Assembly: GCF_019396345.1 (NCBI RefSeq)
Contig: NZ_JAHKRM010000009.1
Coordinates: forward strand, 362,765 to 426,764
DNA length: 64,000 bases
Direction: 5' to 3'
Origin: Nonomuraea guangzhouensis
GTDB lineage: Bacteria > Actinomycetota > Actinomycetes > Streptosporangiales > Streptosporangiaceae
Positions within the stretch are counted from its first letter, which is position 1. Every line of letters begins with the position of its first letter. Positions 1-7,621 of this stretch are shown one piece after another. The notes beneath the pieces were generated by a model. The model was not told the DNA's origin, searched no databases, and saw only the letters and a program-made list of their open reading frames with translations. The translations under genes were made by a program, and so were the position numbers.

Positions 1-455
1 ATCAGCTCGGCCCACGCCCGCGCGATCCGGACGGCGTCCCAGCCGCGCTCGTGGGTCGGCCCGGAGAAGCCGTAGCCGGGGATGGACGGGATCACCAGGT
101 GGAAGTCGCGCGACAGCGGCTCGATCATGTCGAGGAACTCCAGGAACGAACCGGGCCAGCCATGGGTGAGGACCAGCGCGAGCGCGTCCGGCTTCGCAGA
201 CCGGACGTGGACGAAGTGGATGTTCTGGCCCTCGATCTCGGTGGTGAAGTGCGGAAGCTCGTTGAGCTCGGCCTCGTGCTCGCGCCAGTCGTAGCCGGTG
301 CGCCAGTACTCGGCCAGTTCCTTGAGCCGCGCCAGCGGGAAACCGTAGTCCCACCCGGCGTCGGCGACCTCGTTGGGCCAGCGGGTGCGGGAGAGGCGGT
401 CGGTCAGATCGTCGAGATCGGCTTGGGGGATGTCGATGCGGAACGGCGTGATCAT
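1..455 (-). CDS. Epoxide hydrolase, N-terminal part (3' end beyond the window)
   Basis: The first 151 codons of an alpha/beta-hydrolase-fold epoxide hydrolase are present and the rest lies beyond the left edge. The N-terminus (PFRIDIPQADLDDLTDRL, then RTRWPNE and the YWR and YDWRE segments) is typical of the EHN domain of microsomal-type epoxide hydrolases. It is followed by the first hydrolase strand and the oxyanion-hole motif HGWPGS at about residues 107-112. The catalytic Asp and His are not in the window. The ATG at 453-455 is the natural start. The gene is divergent from a MarR regulator across a 113-bp region rich in inverted repeats, so MarR control is likely. Substrate unknown. Confidence 0.9.
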   Translation of the reverse strand, partial: MITPFRIDIPQADLDDLTDRLSRTRWPNEVADAGWDYGFPLARLKELAEYWRTGYDWREHEAELNELPHFTTEIEGQNIHFVHVRSAKPDALALVLTHGWPGSFLEFLDMIEPLSRDFHLVIPSIPGYGFSGPTHERGWDAVRIARAWAEL

Positions 456-488
456 GGTCTTGACTCCAGAGGGGCTCATTCGGCGTCC

Positions 489-559
489 AAACGTTCGGAC
501 GACTAACGTTTACTCGCCAAACGATAGCACAATCATTAGTGCTCCAAACGATTCGTTAG
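489..559. promoter_or_regulatory. Probable MarR operator region between divergent genes
   Basis: A perfect 7-bp inverted repeat AAACGTT...AACGTTT with a 9-nt spacer lies at 489-511. A second palindrome, AACGATTCGTT, lies at 548-558. The heptamer CCAAACG occurs three times, at 487, 517 and 544. The cluster fills the space between the epoxide hydrolase start (455) and the MarR start (569), the usual position for autoregulatory MarR sites. No Shine-Dalgarno sequence is visible just upstream of the MarR ATG, so that mRNA may have a very short leader. Confidence 0.6.
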
Positions 560-568
560 ACTTGTCCC

Positions 569-1048
569 ATGGAGAACCCATCCGAAAAGACGCCCGCCAG
601 GTGGGAGAACCTGCCCAGCTGGCTGCTCGGCCAGACCGCCAACCACGCGCACCGCCTGGTGGGCGACGGGTTCTCGGCCGTCGGCGCCCGCGGCTACCAC
701 TACCGCCTGCTGGCGACGCTGGAGGAGCTCGGCCCGGCCAGCCAGGCCGCGCTGGGCCGCCGTAGCGGCATCCACCTCAGCGACATGGTCGCGACGATCA
801 ACGAGCTCGCCGATCACCAACTGGTCGAGCGCGCCCCGGACCCCTCCGATCGGCGGCGCAACATCGTCTCGCTGACCTCAGCGGGCAAGCGGCAACTGCG
901 GCGGCTGGAGAAGCAACTGGCAGAAAGCCAGGACGAACTGCTGGCTCCGCTGTCACCTGAGGAGCGCCAGCGGCTGACCGAGCTGCTGTCGAAGCTGTTG
1001 GATCACCACAACGGACGAACCGGCACACCTGAAGAGCCATGGCGCTGA
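569..1048 (+). CDS. MarR family transcriptional regulator
   Basis: A 159-residue protein of normal MarR length. A winged helix-turn-helix occupies roughly residues 45-110: LGPASQAALGRRSGIHLSDMVATINEL is the recognition region and RAPDPSDRRRNIVSLT is the wing with the conserved DxRR pattern. The C-terminal helices would form the dimer interface. It is divergent from the epoxide hydrolase gene and the shared region has several inverted repeats. It probably represses that gene and itself until a ligand, perhaps the epoxide or a related aromatic, binds. The ligand is inference. Confidence 0.9.
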   Translation: MENPSEKTPARWENLPSWLLGQTANHAHRLVGDGFSAVGARGYHYRLLATLEELGPASQAALGRRSGIHLSDMVATINELADHQLVERAPDPSDRRRNIVSLTSAGKRQLRRLEKQLAESQDELLAPLSPEERQRLTELLSKLLDHHNGRTGTPEEPWR

Positions 1049-1133
1049 AATCTGGTCGACAAGCGAACCCACGATGCACTGTGATGGTCCGGCCGCCCGC
1101 CGCATCGGAGTGGGCCGATCGCAGGAGCTGCTC

Positions 1134-2033
1134 TTGGCGACCTCGAGGACCGCGGACACCCGCCCCACGATCAATGCCGCACTGGCCAGGAGGCTGGTCG
1201 ACACGCAGTTCCCGCAGTGGGCCTCGTTGCCTCTGGACCTGCTCGATCCAGCCGGCTCGGACCATGTGATCTACCGGCTCGGCGAGCAGTTGTCCGTCCG
1301 GCTGCCCCGCCACGCCGGCGCCGTCGGGCAGGCCGCGAAGGAACTTGAGTGGCTCCCCCGGCTCGGCCCGCGACTGCCCCTGGCCGTCCCGGTGCCGGTG
1401 GGAGTGGGTGAGCCCGACTTCGGCTATCCGTGGCGGTGGGCGGTGTCCCGCTGGCTGGCGGGCGAGGTGGCGACCGTCGAGGCACTGGCCGACTCGTCCA
1501 CGGCCGCCGTCGAACTGGCGGAGTTCCTGGCCGCCCTTCAGCGGTTCAGGCCCGAGGACGTTCAGCCCCTGGAGGCTCGCGAGGACCTCACCGGCCGGCC
1601 GCTGGCCGCCCGGGACCGCGCGACGCGGGCCGCCATCGCGGAGGTCGGCGGCGTGTTCGACGCCACCGCCATGACCGAACTGTGGAACGCGGCCCTGAAC
1701 GCCCCCGGATGGGATCGCCCTCCGGTCTGGTTCCACGGCGACTTCCACACCGGCAACCTGCTGACCGTCGACGGCCGTCTCAGCGCGGTCATCGACTTCG
1801 GCGAGCTCGGCATCGGCGATCCGGCCTGTGACCTGACCATCGCCTTCACCCTGATGTCGGCCGGCAGCCGGGCCGTCTTCCGGTCCACGCTCGGCGTGGA
1901 CGACGCCACCTGGACCCGGGGCCGCGGCTGGGCCCTCGCCACCGGCCTGAACGCCTACACCGCCTATGCCGCCGTCAGCCCGAGGATCGCCGCGCAGACC
2001 ACCCGTCAGATCACCGAGGCCCTCATCGGCTAG
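1134..2033 (+). CDS. Aminoglycoside phosphotransferase (APH) family kinase
   Basis: A protein-kinase-like fold of the APH/choline kinase family, about 299 residues from the chosen start. The catalytic loop is HGDFHTGNLL and the metal-binding segment is IDFGELGIGDPACDL. The ATP-binding lobe with RLGEQLSVRLPR lies near the N-terminus. An ATG at 1074 is possible, but a TTG at 1134 has an AGGAG six bases upstream and gives an N-terminus closer to relatives. Family members phosphorylate aminoglycosides, macrolides or small metabolites, and the sequence does not fix the substrate. It follows the MarR gene on the same strand after 85 bp and may be cotranscribed with it. Confidence 0.85.
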   Translation: MATSRTADTRPTINAALARRLVDTQFPQWASLPLDLLDPAGSDHVIYRLGEQLSVRLPRHAGAVGQAAKELEWLPRLGPRLPLAVPVPVGVGEPDFGYPWRWAVSRWLAGEVATVEALADSSTAAVELAEFLAALQRFRPEDVQPLEAREDLTGRPLAARDRATRAAIAEVGGVFDATAMTELWNAALNAPGWDRPPVWFHGDFHTGNLLTVDGRLSAVIDFGELGIGDPACDLTIAFTLMSAGSRAVFRSTLGVDDATWTRGRGWALATGLNAYTAYAAVSPRIAAQTTRQITEALIG

Positions 2034-2121
2034 AGCCTGTACGGACTTTGGGCCGCCGGAAGGCCCCCGGGCCGACATGTCCTGAGGCAACGCGGGACAG
2101 GGTCAGTGAGCTCTTCCACGA

Positions 2122-3753
2122 TCACGATTCCTCCTTCTCGGTACCGGTACCGGGTGGTCGGAGCAGCCGGCGTAGCCGGTCCACGGCCTGGCCGAGTCCG
2201 GCCCGGTCGGCTGTCGCCGCGACGTACCGGTCGGGGCGGATGACGACGAAGCGTGTGGAGTGCCGGGTGAACCACTCGCGCAGGTGCCCCTCGAGGTCCT
2301 CGACGACCTGCGTCCGTGGGTGGACGGTAGCGCGCCGCGCCAGCCCGGCGCGCGAGTCCACGACCTTGACGAAGGTGGCGCCGAGCGGGATGAGGTAGTC
2401 GCGCTGGGCGCCGGAGAGGTGCTCGGCCGGGTCGGCGCCGAAGCCGACCAGCGCGAACCAGGGGCCGAGCACGTCGTCCAGGCGCAGGACGTCACCCTCG
2501 GCGTTCTCGACCAAAGGCTGGATGAACATGCGCCCGACCGGCGACCGACGGCCGTGCCCGTCGGGGACCACGACGCCGTCGGTGTACTGCGGCATCGGCT
2601 TGAACCGCATCTGCAGGACCCAGTCGCGCATCACCGGCGCTCGCACGACGGCGCGGAAGAACAGGTCGCGCGCGGTCGCCACCAGGCGGTTGGTGGGTGA
2701 CAGGATGCGGCCGAGCGTGGTCGACAGGTCGATCATCGCCTGCGCGTGGGGGCGCCGCTCGGTGTCGTAGGTGGCCAGGATGCCGGGATCGGCGTGCTGC
2801 CTGACGGCCGCGGCGATCTTCCAGGCGACGTTGGTGACGTCGCGGATGCCGGTGTTCATCCCCTGACCCGCCCAGGGCGGCATGAGGTGGGCGGCGTCGC
2901 CGACGAGGCACACGCGGCCGACGGTGAACCTTCGTGCGATGCGCGAGTGGTGGGTGTAGACGCGTGCCCGGATGATGTTCAGCCGCGTCGGGTCCTCGAC
3001 ATGGTGACCGAGTAGCTCGTGCACCTTGTCGGTCTTGAGCATCTCATCGGCGTCCTCGCCGGGGAACAGCATGAACTCCCAGCGCCGGAAGTCGTGCGGT
3101 AGGTGCACGCAGACGTACGGCCGTGCCGGATCGCAGTGCAACCCGGTGTACTGGGCCTCGAGGGGGTCGTTGTCGCACTCGACGACCACCCACTTGTGCG
3201 GATGTGTGTCGCCCTCCAGTTCCACGCCCAGCAGTTCGCGGACGGTGCTGCGGCCTCCGTCGGCGCCGACCACGTACTCGGCGCGGACGCGCAGGGTCTC
3301 GTCTCCGGAAGCGTGGACGTGGAGCTCGACCCCGTCGCCGTCCTGCTCCAGCCGGACGACCTCATGCCCGAGCAGCACCCGCACGGAGGGGAACCGGTCC
3401 AGGCCGCGGCGCAGCGTTTCTTCGCAGGTGGGTTGCATGAAGATATTGCGCCGGGACCAGCCGTACTCGCGCGTGGCCGGGCGAACGTCGGCGAAGCACT
3501 GGTTGCGGGCGTCGAAGAACCGCAGCGGCACGTTCTGGATCATGTTCTTGATCAGCTCGTCGGCCAGGCCCACGGCCTGGAAGCTGCGCAGGGATTCATC
3601 GTCCATGCCGACCGCGCGCGGGTAGTCGATGATCTCAGGGGAGCGCTCGATGAGCAGGGCGTCCACGCCGTACATGCCGAGGAAGTTCGCGAGGGTGGCG
3701 CCTGCCGGGCCGGCGCCGACCACGGCGACCTGGGTCCGCAGTGTGGGGGTCAC
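2122..3753 (-). CDS. MhpA-like FAD-dependent aromatic hydroxylase
   Basis: A 543-residue class A flavoprotein monooxygenase. The dinucleotide-binding motif GAGPAG is at the N-terminus, the DG motif is VVGADGGRSTVRELLG, and the GD motif is CLVGDAAHLMPPWAGQGMN at about residues 285-303. The C-terminal thioredoxin-like domain of phenol-hydroxylase/MhpA relatives follows. MhpA hydroxylates 3-(3-hydroxyphenyl)propionate to a catechol. The frame is open further upstream, but the GTG at 3753 overlaps the preceding stop by four bases (GTGA), which identifies the start. It is the last gene of an eight-gene operon that also encodes an extradiol-type ring-cleavage protein and a hydrolase, so it probably supplies their catechol. 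The exact substrate is unknown. Confidence 0.85.
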   Translation of the reverse strand: MTPTLRTQVAVVGAGPAGATLANFLGMYGVDALLIERSPEIIDYPRAVGMDDESLRSFQAVGLADELIKNMIQNVPLRFFDARNQCFADVRPATREYGWSRRNIFMQPTCEETLRRGLDRFPSVRVLLGHEVVRLEQDGDGVELHVHASGDETLRVRAEYVVGADGGRSTVRELLGVELEGDTHPHKWVVVECDNDPLEAQYTGLHCDPARPYVCVHLPHDFRRWEFMLFPGEDADEMLKTDKVHELLGHHVEDPTRLNIIRARVYTHHSRIARRFTVGRVCLVGDAAHLMPPWAGQGMNTGIRDVTNVAWKIAAAVRQHADPGILATYDTERRPHAQAMIDLSTTLGRILSPTNRLVATARDLFFRAVVRAPVMRDWVLQMRFKPMPQYTDGVVVPDGHGRRSPVGRMFIQPLVENAEGDVLRLDDVLGPWFALVGFGADPAEHLSGAQRDYLIPLGATFVKVVDSRAGLARRATVHPRTQVVEDLEGHLREWFTRHSTRFVVIRPDRYVAATADRAGLGQAVDRLRRLLRPPGTGTEKEES

Positions 3754-4631
3754 AGCAGGCCCCGATGCCGGTCCAGGAACCGCAGCAGCACGGCCAGGTA
3801 GCCGGCCGGGTTGTCGTCGTGCACGTAATGCCCGGCCTCGGGAATCTCCTCCCAGGTGATCAGCGGCTGGCGGGCGGCCATCTCCGCGCACGTCTCGGCG
3901 GGCAGGAAGTCAGACCGCGCACCGCGCAGCACCAGCGTCGGGCACCGCAGCGCCTCGACGTGCGGCCACAGGTCCACCGAGCGGCCGGGTTCGGGATCCA
4001 GCCGCGCTCGCGCGATGCCCTCGACATCGAACTTCCACACCCACGTGCCGTCGGCGGCCGCATGGACCGTGTTGTCGACGCGGGAGTCGAGCGCGGCCTG
4101 CGAGACGTCCGGGCGCACGCTCCGCCAGTACGCGCGCGCCTCGTCCCGTCCGGCGAACGCACGCGGCGTCCGCTCGAGTTCACGCCTGATCCGCTCCGCG
4201 CCCGCGCCGGACGCCGACGAACCCGGCCCGATGTCCTCGATCAGCGCGAGCCGGACCCGCTCCGGGCGCCGTGCCGCGTAGACGATCGCGTTGGTGCCGC
4301 CCATGGAATGACCGACGAGCGTGAAGCGCCGCAGGTCCAACGCGTCTACGAGCTGTTCGAGGTCGCTGACGTAGGCATCGGTGACGTATTCCCCCGCCGG
4401 GTCCCAGGCGCTGTCGCCGCGGCCCCGATGGTCCAGGGCGATGAGCCGATGGCGATCGGCCAGCGCCGCCGCCACCGCCTCCCACGTCCGCGCATAGCTT
4501 CGCAGCCCGTGCAGCAGCACGATCGGGGGCGCGTCCGGCTCGCCCCACTCCACGTAGTGCGCGCGAAGACCGTTCAGCGTGGTGAACCGGTCGGCGCCCG
4601 CGGTCGGCTTCGTCGGCACGGCCACGCTCAC
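3750..4631 (-). CDS. Alpha/beta hydrolase, MhpC-like
   Basis: A 293-residue alpha/beta hydrolase. The oxyanion segment HGLRSYARTW is at about residues 41-50 and the nucleophile elbow GHSMGG puts Ser at about 109. The Asp lies in RGARSDFLP and the His in EAGHYVHDDNP, so the triad is complete. Size and motifs fit meta-cleavage-product C-C hydrolases, but esterases share them. The GTG at 4631 overlaps the upstream stop (GTGA), and the gene's own stop overlaps the next start, so translation is coupled both ways. With the neighbouring hydroxylase and VOC protein it probably cleaves the ring-fission product; that role is inferred from context. Confidence 0.85.
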   Translation of the reverse strand: MSVAVPTKPTAGADRFTTLNGLRAHYVEWGEPDAPPIVLLHGLRSYARTWEAVAAALADRHRLIALDHRGRGDSAWDPAGEYVTDAYVSDLEQLVDALDLRRFTLVGHSMGGTNAIVYAARRPERVRLALIEDIGPGSSASGAGAERIRRELERTPRAFAGRDEARAYWRSVRPDVSQAALDSRVDNTVHAAADGTWVWKFDVEGIARARLDPEPGRSVDLWPHVEALRCPTLVLRGARSDFLPAETCAEMAARQPLITWEEIPEAGHYVHDDNPAGYLAVLLRFLDRHRGLL

Positions 4632-5230
4632 CGCAGCCCGTCTCGGCCCTCGATCGCACCGGCCGTCAGCCCGCCGAGGCGCGCGTGCAGCCGGCCCCGG
4701 GTGGCGAAGGCGAAGATCGCCACCACCTCGTCCGGAGCGGGCGCGTCGGTGAAGGTCACGGTGACGGTGTCGTAGTGCGAGCGCACGTAGAGGGCGTCCT
4801 TGTGCGCGAGCGGCACGTCGATGCTCGTGCCGGGAGCGGCGCGCTTGCCGGTGGAGGGCACCCAGGACTTCCCGCCGCCGACCGCCTCCCGGACCGGGTC
4901 GGCGAACACCTGGGTGAGGAAGGCGTTGCCGTGCTCGTACTCGCCGTTGACGCCCACCAGGCAGGCCTTGCCGTAGCTCTCGATCGGCCGGCCTTCGGCC
5001 CCCGACTTGACCCGGCGGCCGAACTCCAGGCCGAGCGCGGCCGAGCGGCCCACGATCTCGTCGAGGGATTCGCTGTACCGGCCCGCGTAGGGGTTGTGGA
5101 TCGCCGCGGCGATGACGATCTTCCGCACCGGCTCGCCGTCGGCGAGGGCGCCGGTCTCGGTGGCCAGGGTGTCCTCGATGGAGGTGAACCACTTACGGAT
5201 GTGGTAACCCTCGAAATTCGGGTCGCGCAT
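4628..5230 (-). CDS. AA_synth (DUF1185-type) family protein
   Basis: A 200-residue protein matching the family annotated as amino acid synthesis protein (Pfam AA_synth). Typical features are the N-terminal IRKWFTSIEDTLATETG, IAAAIHNPYAGRY, YGKACLVGVNGEYEHGNAFLT, KSWVPSTGKRAAPGTSIDVPLAHKDALYVRSHYD in pieces, and a C-terminal AIFAFATRGRLHARLGGL. The family name is poorly founded; its members recur in aromatic and amide catabolic clusters and no reaction is firmly established. Here it lies between the ring-cleavage-like VOC gene and the hydrolase, with a four-base overlap to the latter, so an accessory enzyme role in that pathway is likely. Confidence 0.8.
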   Translation of the reverse strand: MRDPNFEGYHIRKWFTSIEDTLATETGALADGEPVRKIVIAAAIHNPYAGRYSESLDEIVGRSAALGLEFGRRVKSGAEGRPIESYGKACLVGVNGEYEHGNAFLTQVFADPVREAVGGGKSWVPSTGKRAAPGTSIDVPLAHKDALYVRSHYDTVTVTFTDAPAPDEVVAIFAFATRGRLHARLGGLTAGAIEGRDGLR

Positions 5231-5246
5231 GAGGTCTCTCCAGTGA

Positions 5247-5744
5247 TCAGGTGTAGAGCGGATCGAGATCGACGGTCTCGCTCGGCGCGTTGTGCGCGCC
5301 GAGGATCCGCTTGCCTTCCTCGTCGTCCTGCACGGTTTCGCAGAAGAACTCGAAGCGGTTGCCGTCCGGGTCGGTGAAATACACCCCGAAACCCACCTTG
5401 TGGTCGGTGGTCTTCACCACGGGCACACCCTTGCTGAGCAGCATGCCGTACAGGCGGCGCAACTCGTCCAGGTCACCGTCGATCTCCAGGCCGTAGTGCT
5501 GGAGCCCGATGCCGCCGGGCCGGGCACCGTCCTCGGCGCGGATCAGCGCGATGTCGTGGTGCTTGAGCCCGTAGGAGAGGAAGACCCATTCCGGCCCTCG
5601 TGCGGTGACCTCCATGCCGAGCACGTCCTCGTACCATTTCGCCGAGGCCTCGGGGTCGGCGACGAACAGCGACAGGTGGGTGCGCCGCACGCGTGGTTTC
5701 ACGGCGTCGTTCGTGGACTGCGATGCGTCGTTCTTGGTCGTCAA
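5247..5744 (-). CDS. VOC-family extradiol-type dioxygenase
   Basis: A 165-residue vicinal-oxygen-chelate protein. The putative metal ligands of type I extradiol dioxygenases are present: His in THLSLFVAD, His in LQHYGLEI, and Glu in NRFEFFCE near the end. DPDGNRFEFF is the usual C-terminal strand. It is about half the length of two-domain catechol 2,3-dioxygenases, so it is a single-module form. The frame extends upstream to 5780 inside the previous gene, but a TTG at 5744 has a strong AAGGAGG ribosome site and is the probable start. Context (hydroxylase, hydrolase, dehydrogenases) supports ring cleavage, though glyoxalase-like or other VOC activities remain possible. Confidence 0.8.
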   Translation of the reverse strand: MTTKNDASQSTNDAVKPRVRRTHLSLFVADPEASAKWYEDVLGMEVTARGPEWVFLSYGLKHHDIALIRAEDGARPGGIGLQHYGLEIDGDLDELRRLYGMLLSKGVPVVKTTDHKVGFGVYFTDPDGNRFEFFCETVQDDEEGKRILGAHNAPSETVDLDPLYT

Positions 5745-5749
5745 CGTTG

Positions 5750-5756
5750 CCTCCTT
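5750..5756 (-). promoter_or_regulatory. Strong ribosome binding site setting a TTG start
   Basis: On the minus strand AAGGAGG precedes TTG by five bases, just inside the end of the preceding BNR gene. It decides the TTG at 5744 over the upstream in-frame codon at 5780, which would overlap the preceding gene by 26 bp. Confidence 0.75.
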
Positions 5757-6777
5757 AGTGGGCACCGGGACCCGCGGCAACGGCCGGGGTCCATGCCACG
5801 TCGGTGATTTCGGGGAACTCGCGCCATTCCTTGGTCCAGGTCCGTCCGGCGTCGGTGGACCGCAGGAGGTGGCCGTACTTGGTGCCGGCGAAGACCGTCG
5901 AAGGGTCGGCCGGGTGGGTGCCGAACGCCCACACCGTGGAGTTGGCCGGGGTGTCGAGCTCGGCCTCGGTCCAGGTCTGCGCGAGGTCGGTCGAGTAGAG
6001 GATCTTCGTCATCGTGCCGGGTGTCGCGTCGCCGATGCCGAGCAGGAGTTCGTCGGTACCGGGGATCGGCATCACCAGGCGGGTGTAATAGATTCCGTAC
6101 TTCCGGCGGGTGTCCTGCCGGGTCCAGGTCCGGCCGTCGTCCTGGCTGACGAACAGCGCGTTGACGACGGCGACCACGATGGTCTTGGGCGGACCGGCGA
6201 GGACCACGATGCAGTGGATGTCGGAGTTGGTGACCCCGTCAGGCAGCGACGCGGGGGTGCCGTCCACGCGCTGCCAGGTGTCACCCCGGTCGTGCGTGCG
6301 CCACAAGCCGCCCTCTTCGACGCCGAACCACGCACCCCCGGTGTCGACGTGATCCCACGCCACCGTGAGGATGCGCGGGCGGTTGACGCCGGCGCAGAAC
6401 TCGGGAATCTCAGGGGGGAGCCGGTCCCAGCTCTTCCCGGCGTCGGCGGTGCGGAACACCGCCGCGCGGGAGGGGGCGCCGGTCCCGGCGAGCATGCGGT
6501 CGGGATCGTCGGGGTCGATGGCCAGCGACCAGATGTGCATGCCGTTCATCGGGGAGTCGACACGGTGCCACGTCACGCCGGTGTCGTCGCTGCGGACCAG
6601 GCCAACGTCGGCCCCGGCGTAGATCACCTGTGGATCGGCGGGGTGGACGGCCAGGCACCGCACCACCGCGTCGAACTCCACCTCCTGCCCCGGCGGGATC
6701 CGGTACCAGGTTCTGCCGTCGTCCGCGCTGGACAGCACGCCCTGTCCGGCGGTTGCCACGAGAATCGTTCCTTCCAT
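5755..6777 (-). CDS. BNR/Asp-box beta-propeller protein (sialidase-like fold)
   Basis: A 340-residue protein built of Asp-box repeats: SSADDGRTW, RSDDTGVTW, RTADAGKSW, RTHDRGDTW, VSQDDGRTW, STDLAQTW and RSTDAGRTW. About seven copies are evenly spaced, giving a probable seven-bladed propeller. No signal peptide or membrane segment is visible, so it should be cytosolic. The sialidase Arg triad and Tyr nucleophile are not evident, so glycosidase activity is unlikely. It sits inside the catabolic operon, 23 bp after the SDR gene and 10 bp before the VOC gene. Its job in the pathway is unknown; a lactonase-like or scaffolding role would fit a propeller but is speculation. Confidence 0.8.
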   Translation of the reverse strand: MEGTILVATAGQGVLSSADDGRTWYRIPPGQEVEFDAVVRCLAVHPADPQVIYAGADVGLVRSDDTGVTWHRVDSPMNGMHIWSLAIDPDDPDRMLAGTGAPSRAAVFRTADAGKSWDRLPPEIPEFCAGVNRPRILTVAWDHVDTGGAWFGVEEGGLWRTHDRGDTWQRVDGTPASLPDGVTNSDIHCIVVLAGPPKTIVVAVVNALFVSQDDGRTWTRQDTRRKYGIYYTRLVMPIPGTDELLLGIGDATPGTMTKILYSTDLAQTWTEAELDTPANSTVWAFGTHPADPSTVFAGTKYGHLLRSTDAGRTWTKEWREFPEITDVAWTPAVAAGPGAH

Positions 6778-6800
6778 GGCGATGCTCCTTGGTCGAGGGT

Positions 6801-7595
6801 TCAGAGGAAAATGCCGCGGGTGAGCCCGCCGTCGATGCCGAGCGATTCACCCGTGATGCCGCCGGCCTGCGGCGAGGCCAGGAAGCACAGCGTGCGGGCC
6901 ACTTCCTGCGCGGTCAGGACCCGGCGGATGGGCGTCCGATCGATGAAGTTCTGCTCGACCTGCTGCGGTGTGATGCCCTGTTTGACGGCTTCCTTCGCAT
7001 ACAGTTCGTGGATGTGCTCGGTCTCCACCACCCCGGGGTGCACCGTGTTCACAGTGATCCCGAACGGGCCGAGCTGGTCCGACAGGGCCTTGGTCATGTG
7101 CACGACGGCGAGGTTGCGCATTCCGGACAGGGCGTGGCTGGACCGGCCGGTCAGCCCGCCGATGTTGAGGATGCGCCCGTAGCCGAGTTTCCGCATGTGC
7201 GGCGCGGCCGCCTGCGCACACCGGAAGTAGCCGACGACCTTGGTGTTCAGGTCGGTCAGCAGGAGGTCGGGGTCGGCCTCGTCGACCGAGTTGCGCACCA
7301 GGCCCGACGGCGCGGCGGCCCCGTTGACGAGGATGTCGACGCGGCCCAGTTCGCCGGCCGCCTCGTCCATCATGGCGCGCACCGATTCGGTGCTGGTGGT
7401 GTCGGCGACGAGCGGCACGACGCGTCCGCCGAGTTCGGCCTCGATCTGCTTGGCGGTGTCCTCGAGGAGGTGCCGCCGCCGAGCGGCGATGACCACCGTG
7501 ACGCCTTCCCTCACCAGCTCACGGGCCACGGCCCTGCCGATGCCGAGCGCGCCGCCGGTGACGACGGCGACCCTCCCGCGAAGCTCGAGATCCAC
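6801..7595 (-). CDS. Short-chain dehydrogenase/reductase without the usual YxxxK
   Basis: A 264-residue SDR. The Rossmann motif is TGGALGIGRAV, the NNAG equivalent is NGAAAPSG, and the C-terminus has the ITGESLGIDGG segment of classical SDRs. Where YxxxK is expected the sequence reads SGMRNLAVVHMTKAL, so Tyr is replaced by Ser and Lys by Asn. The upstream Ser is also displaced (NIGGLTGRSSH). The protein therefore belongs to a divergent group that may use another mechanism or lack redox activity. The GTG at 7595 is preceded by AGGAGAGG. It is the third gene of the catabolic operon, downstream of the aldehyde dehydrogenase. Confidence 0.85.
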   Translation of the reverse strand: MDLELRGRVAVVTGGALGIGRAVARELVREGVTVVIAARRRHLLEDTAKQIEAELGGRVVPLVADTTSTESVRAMMDEAAGELGRVDILVNGAAAPSGLVRNSVDEADPDLLLTDLNTKVVGYFRCAQAAAPHMRKLGYGRILNIGGLTGRSSHALSGMRNLAVVHMTKALSDQLGPFGITVNTVHPGVVETEHIHELYAKEAVKQGITPQQVEQNFIDRTPIRRVLTAQEVARTLCFLASPQAGGITGESLGIDGGLTRGIFL

Positions 7596-7621
7596 GACGT
7601 TCCTCTCCTGGTCCGGTGTTC

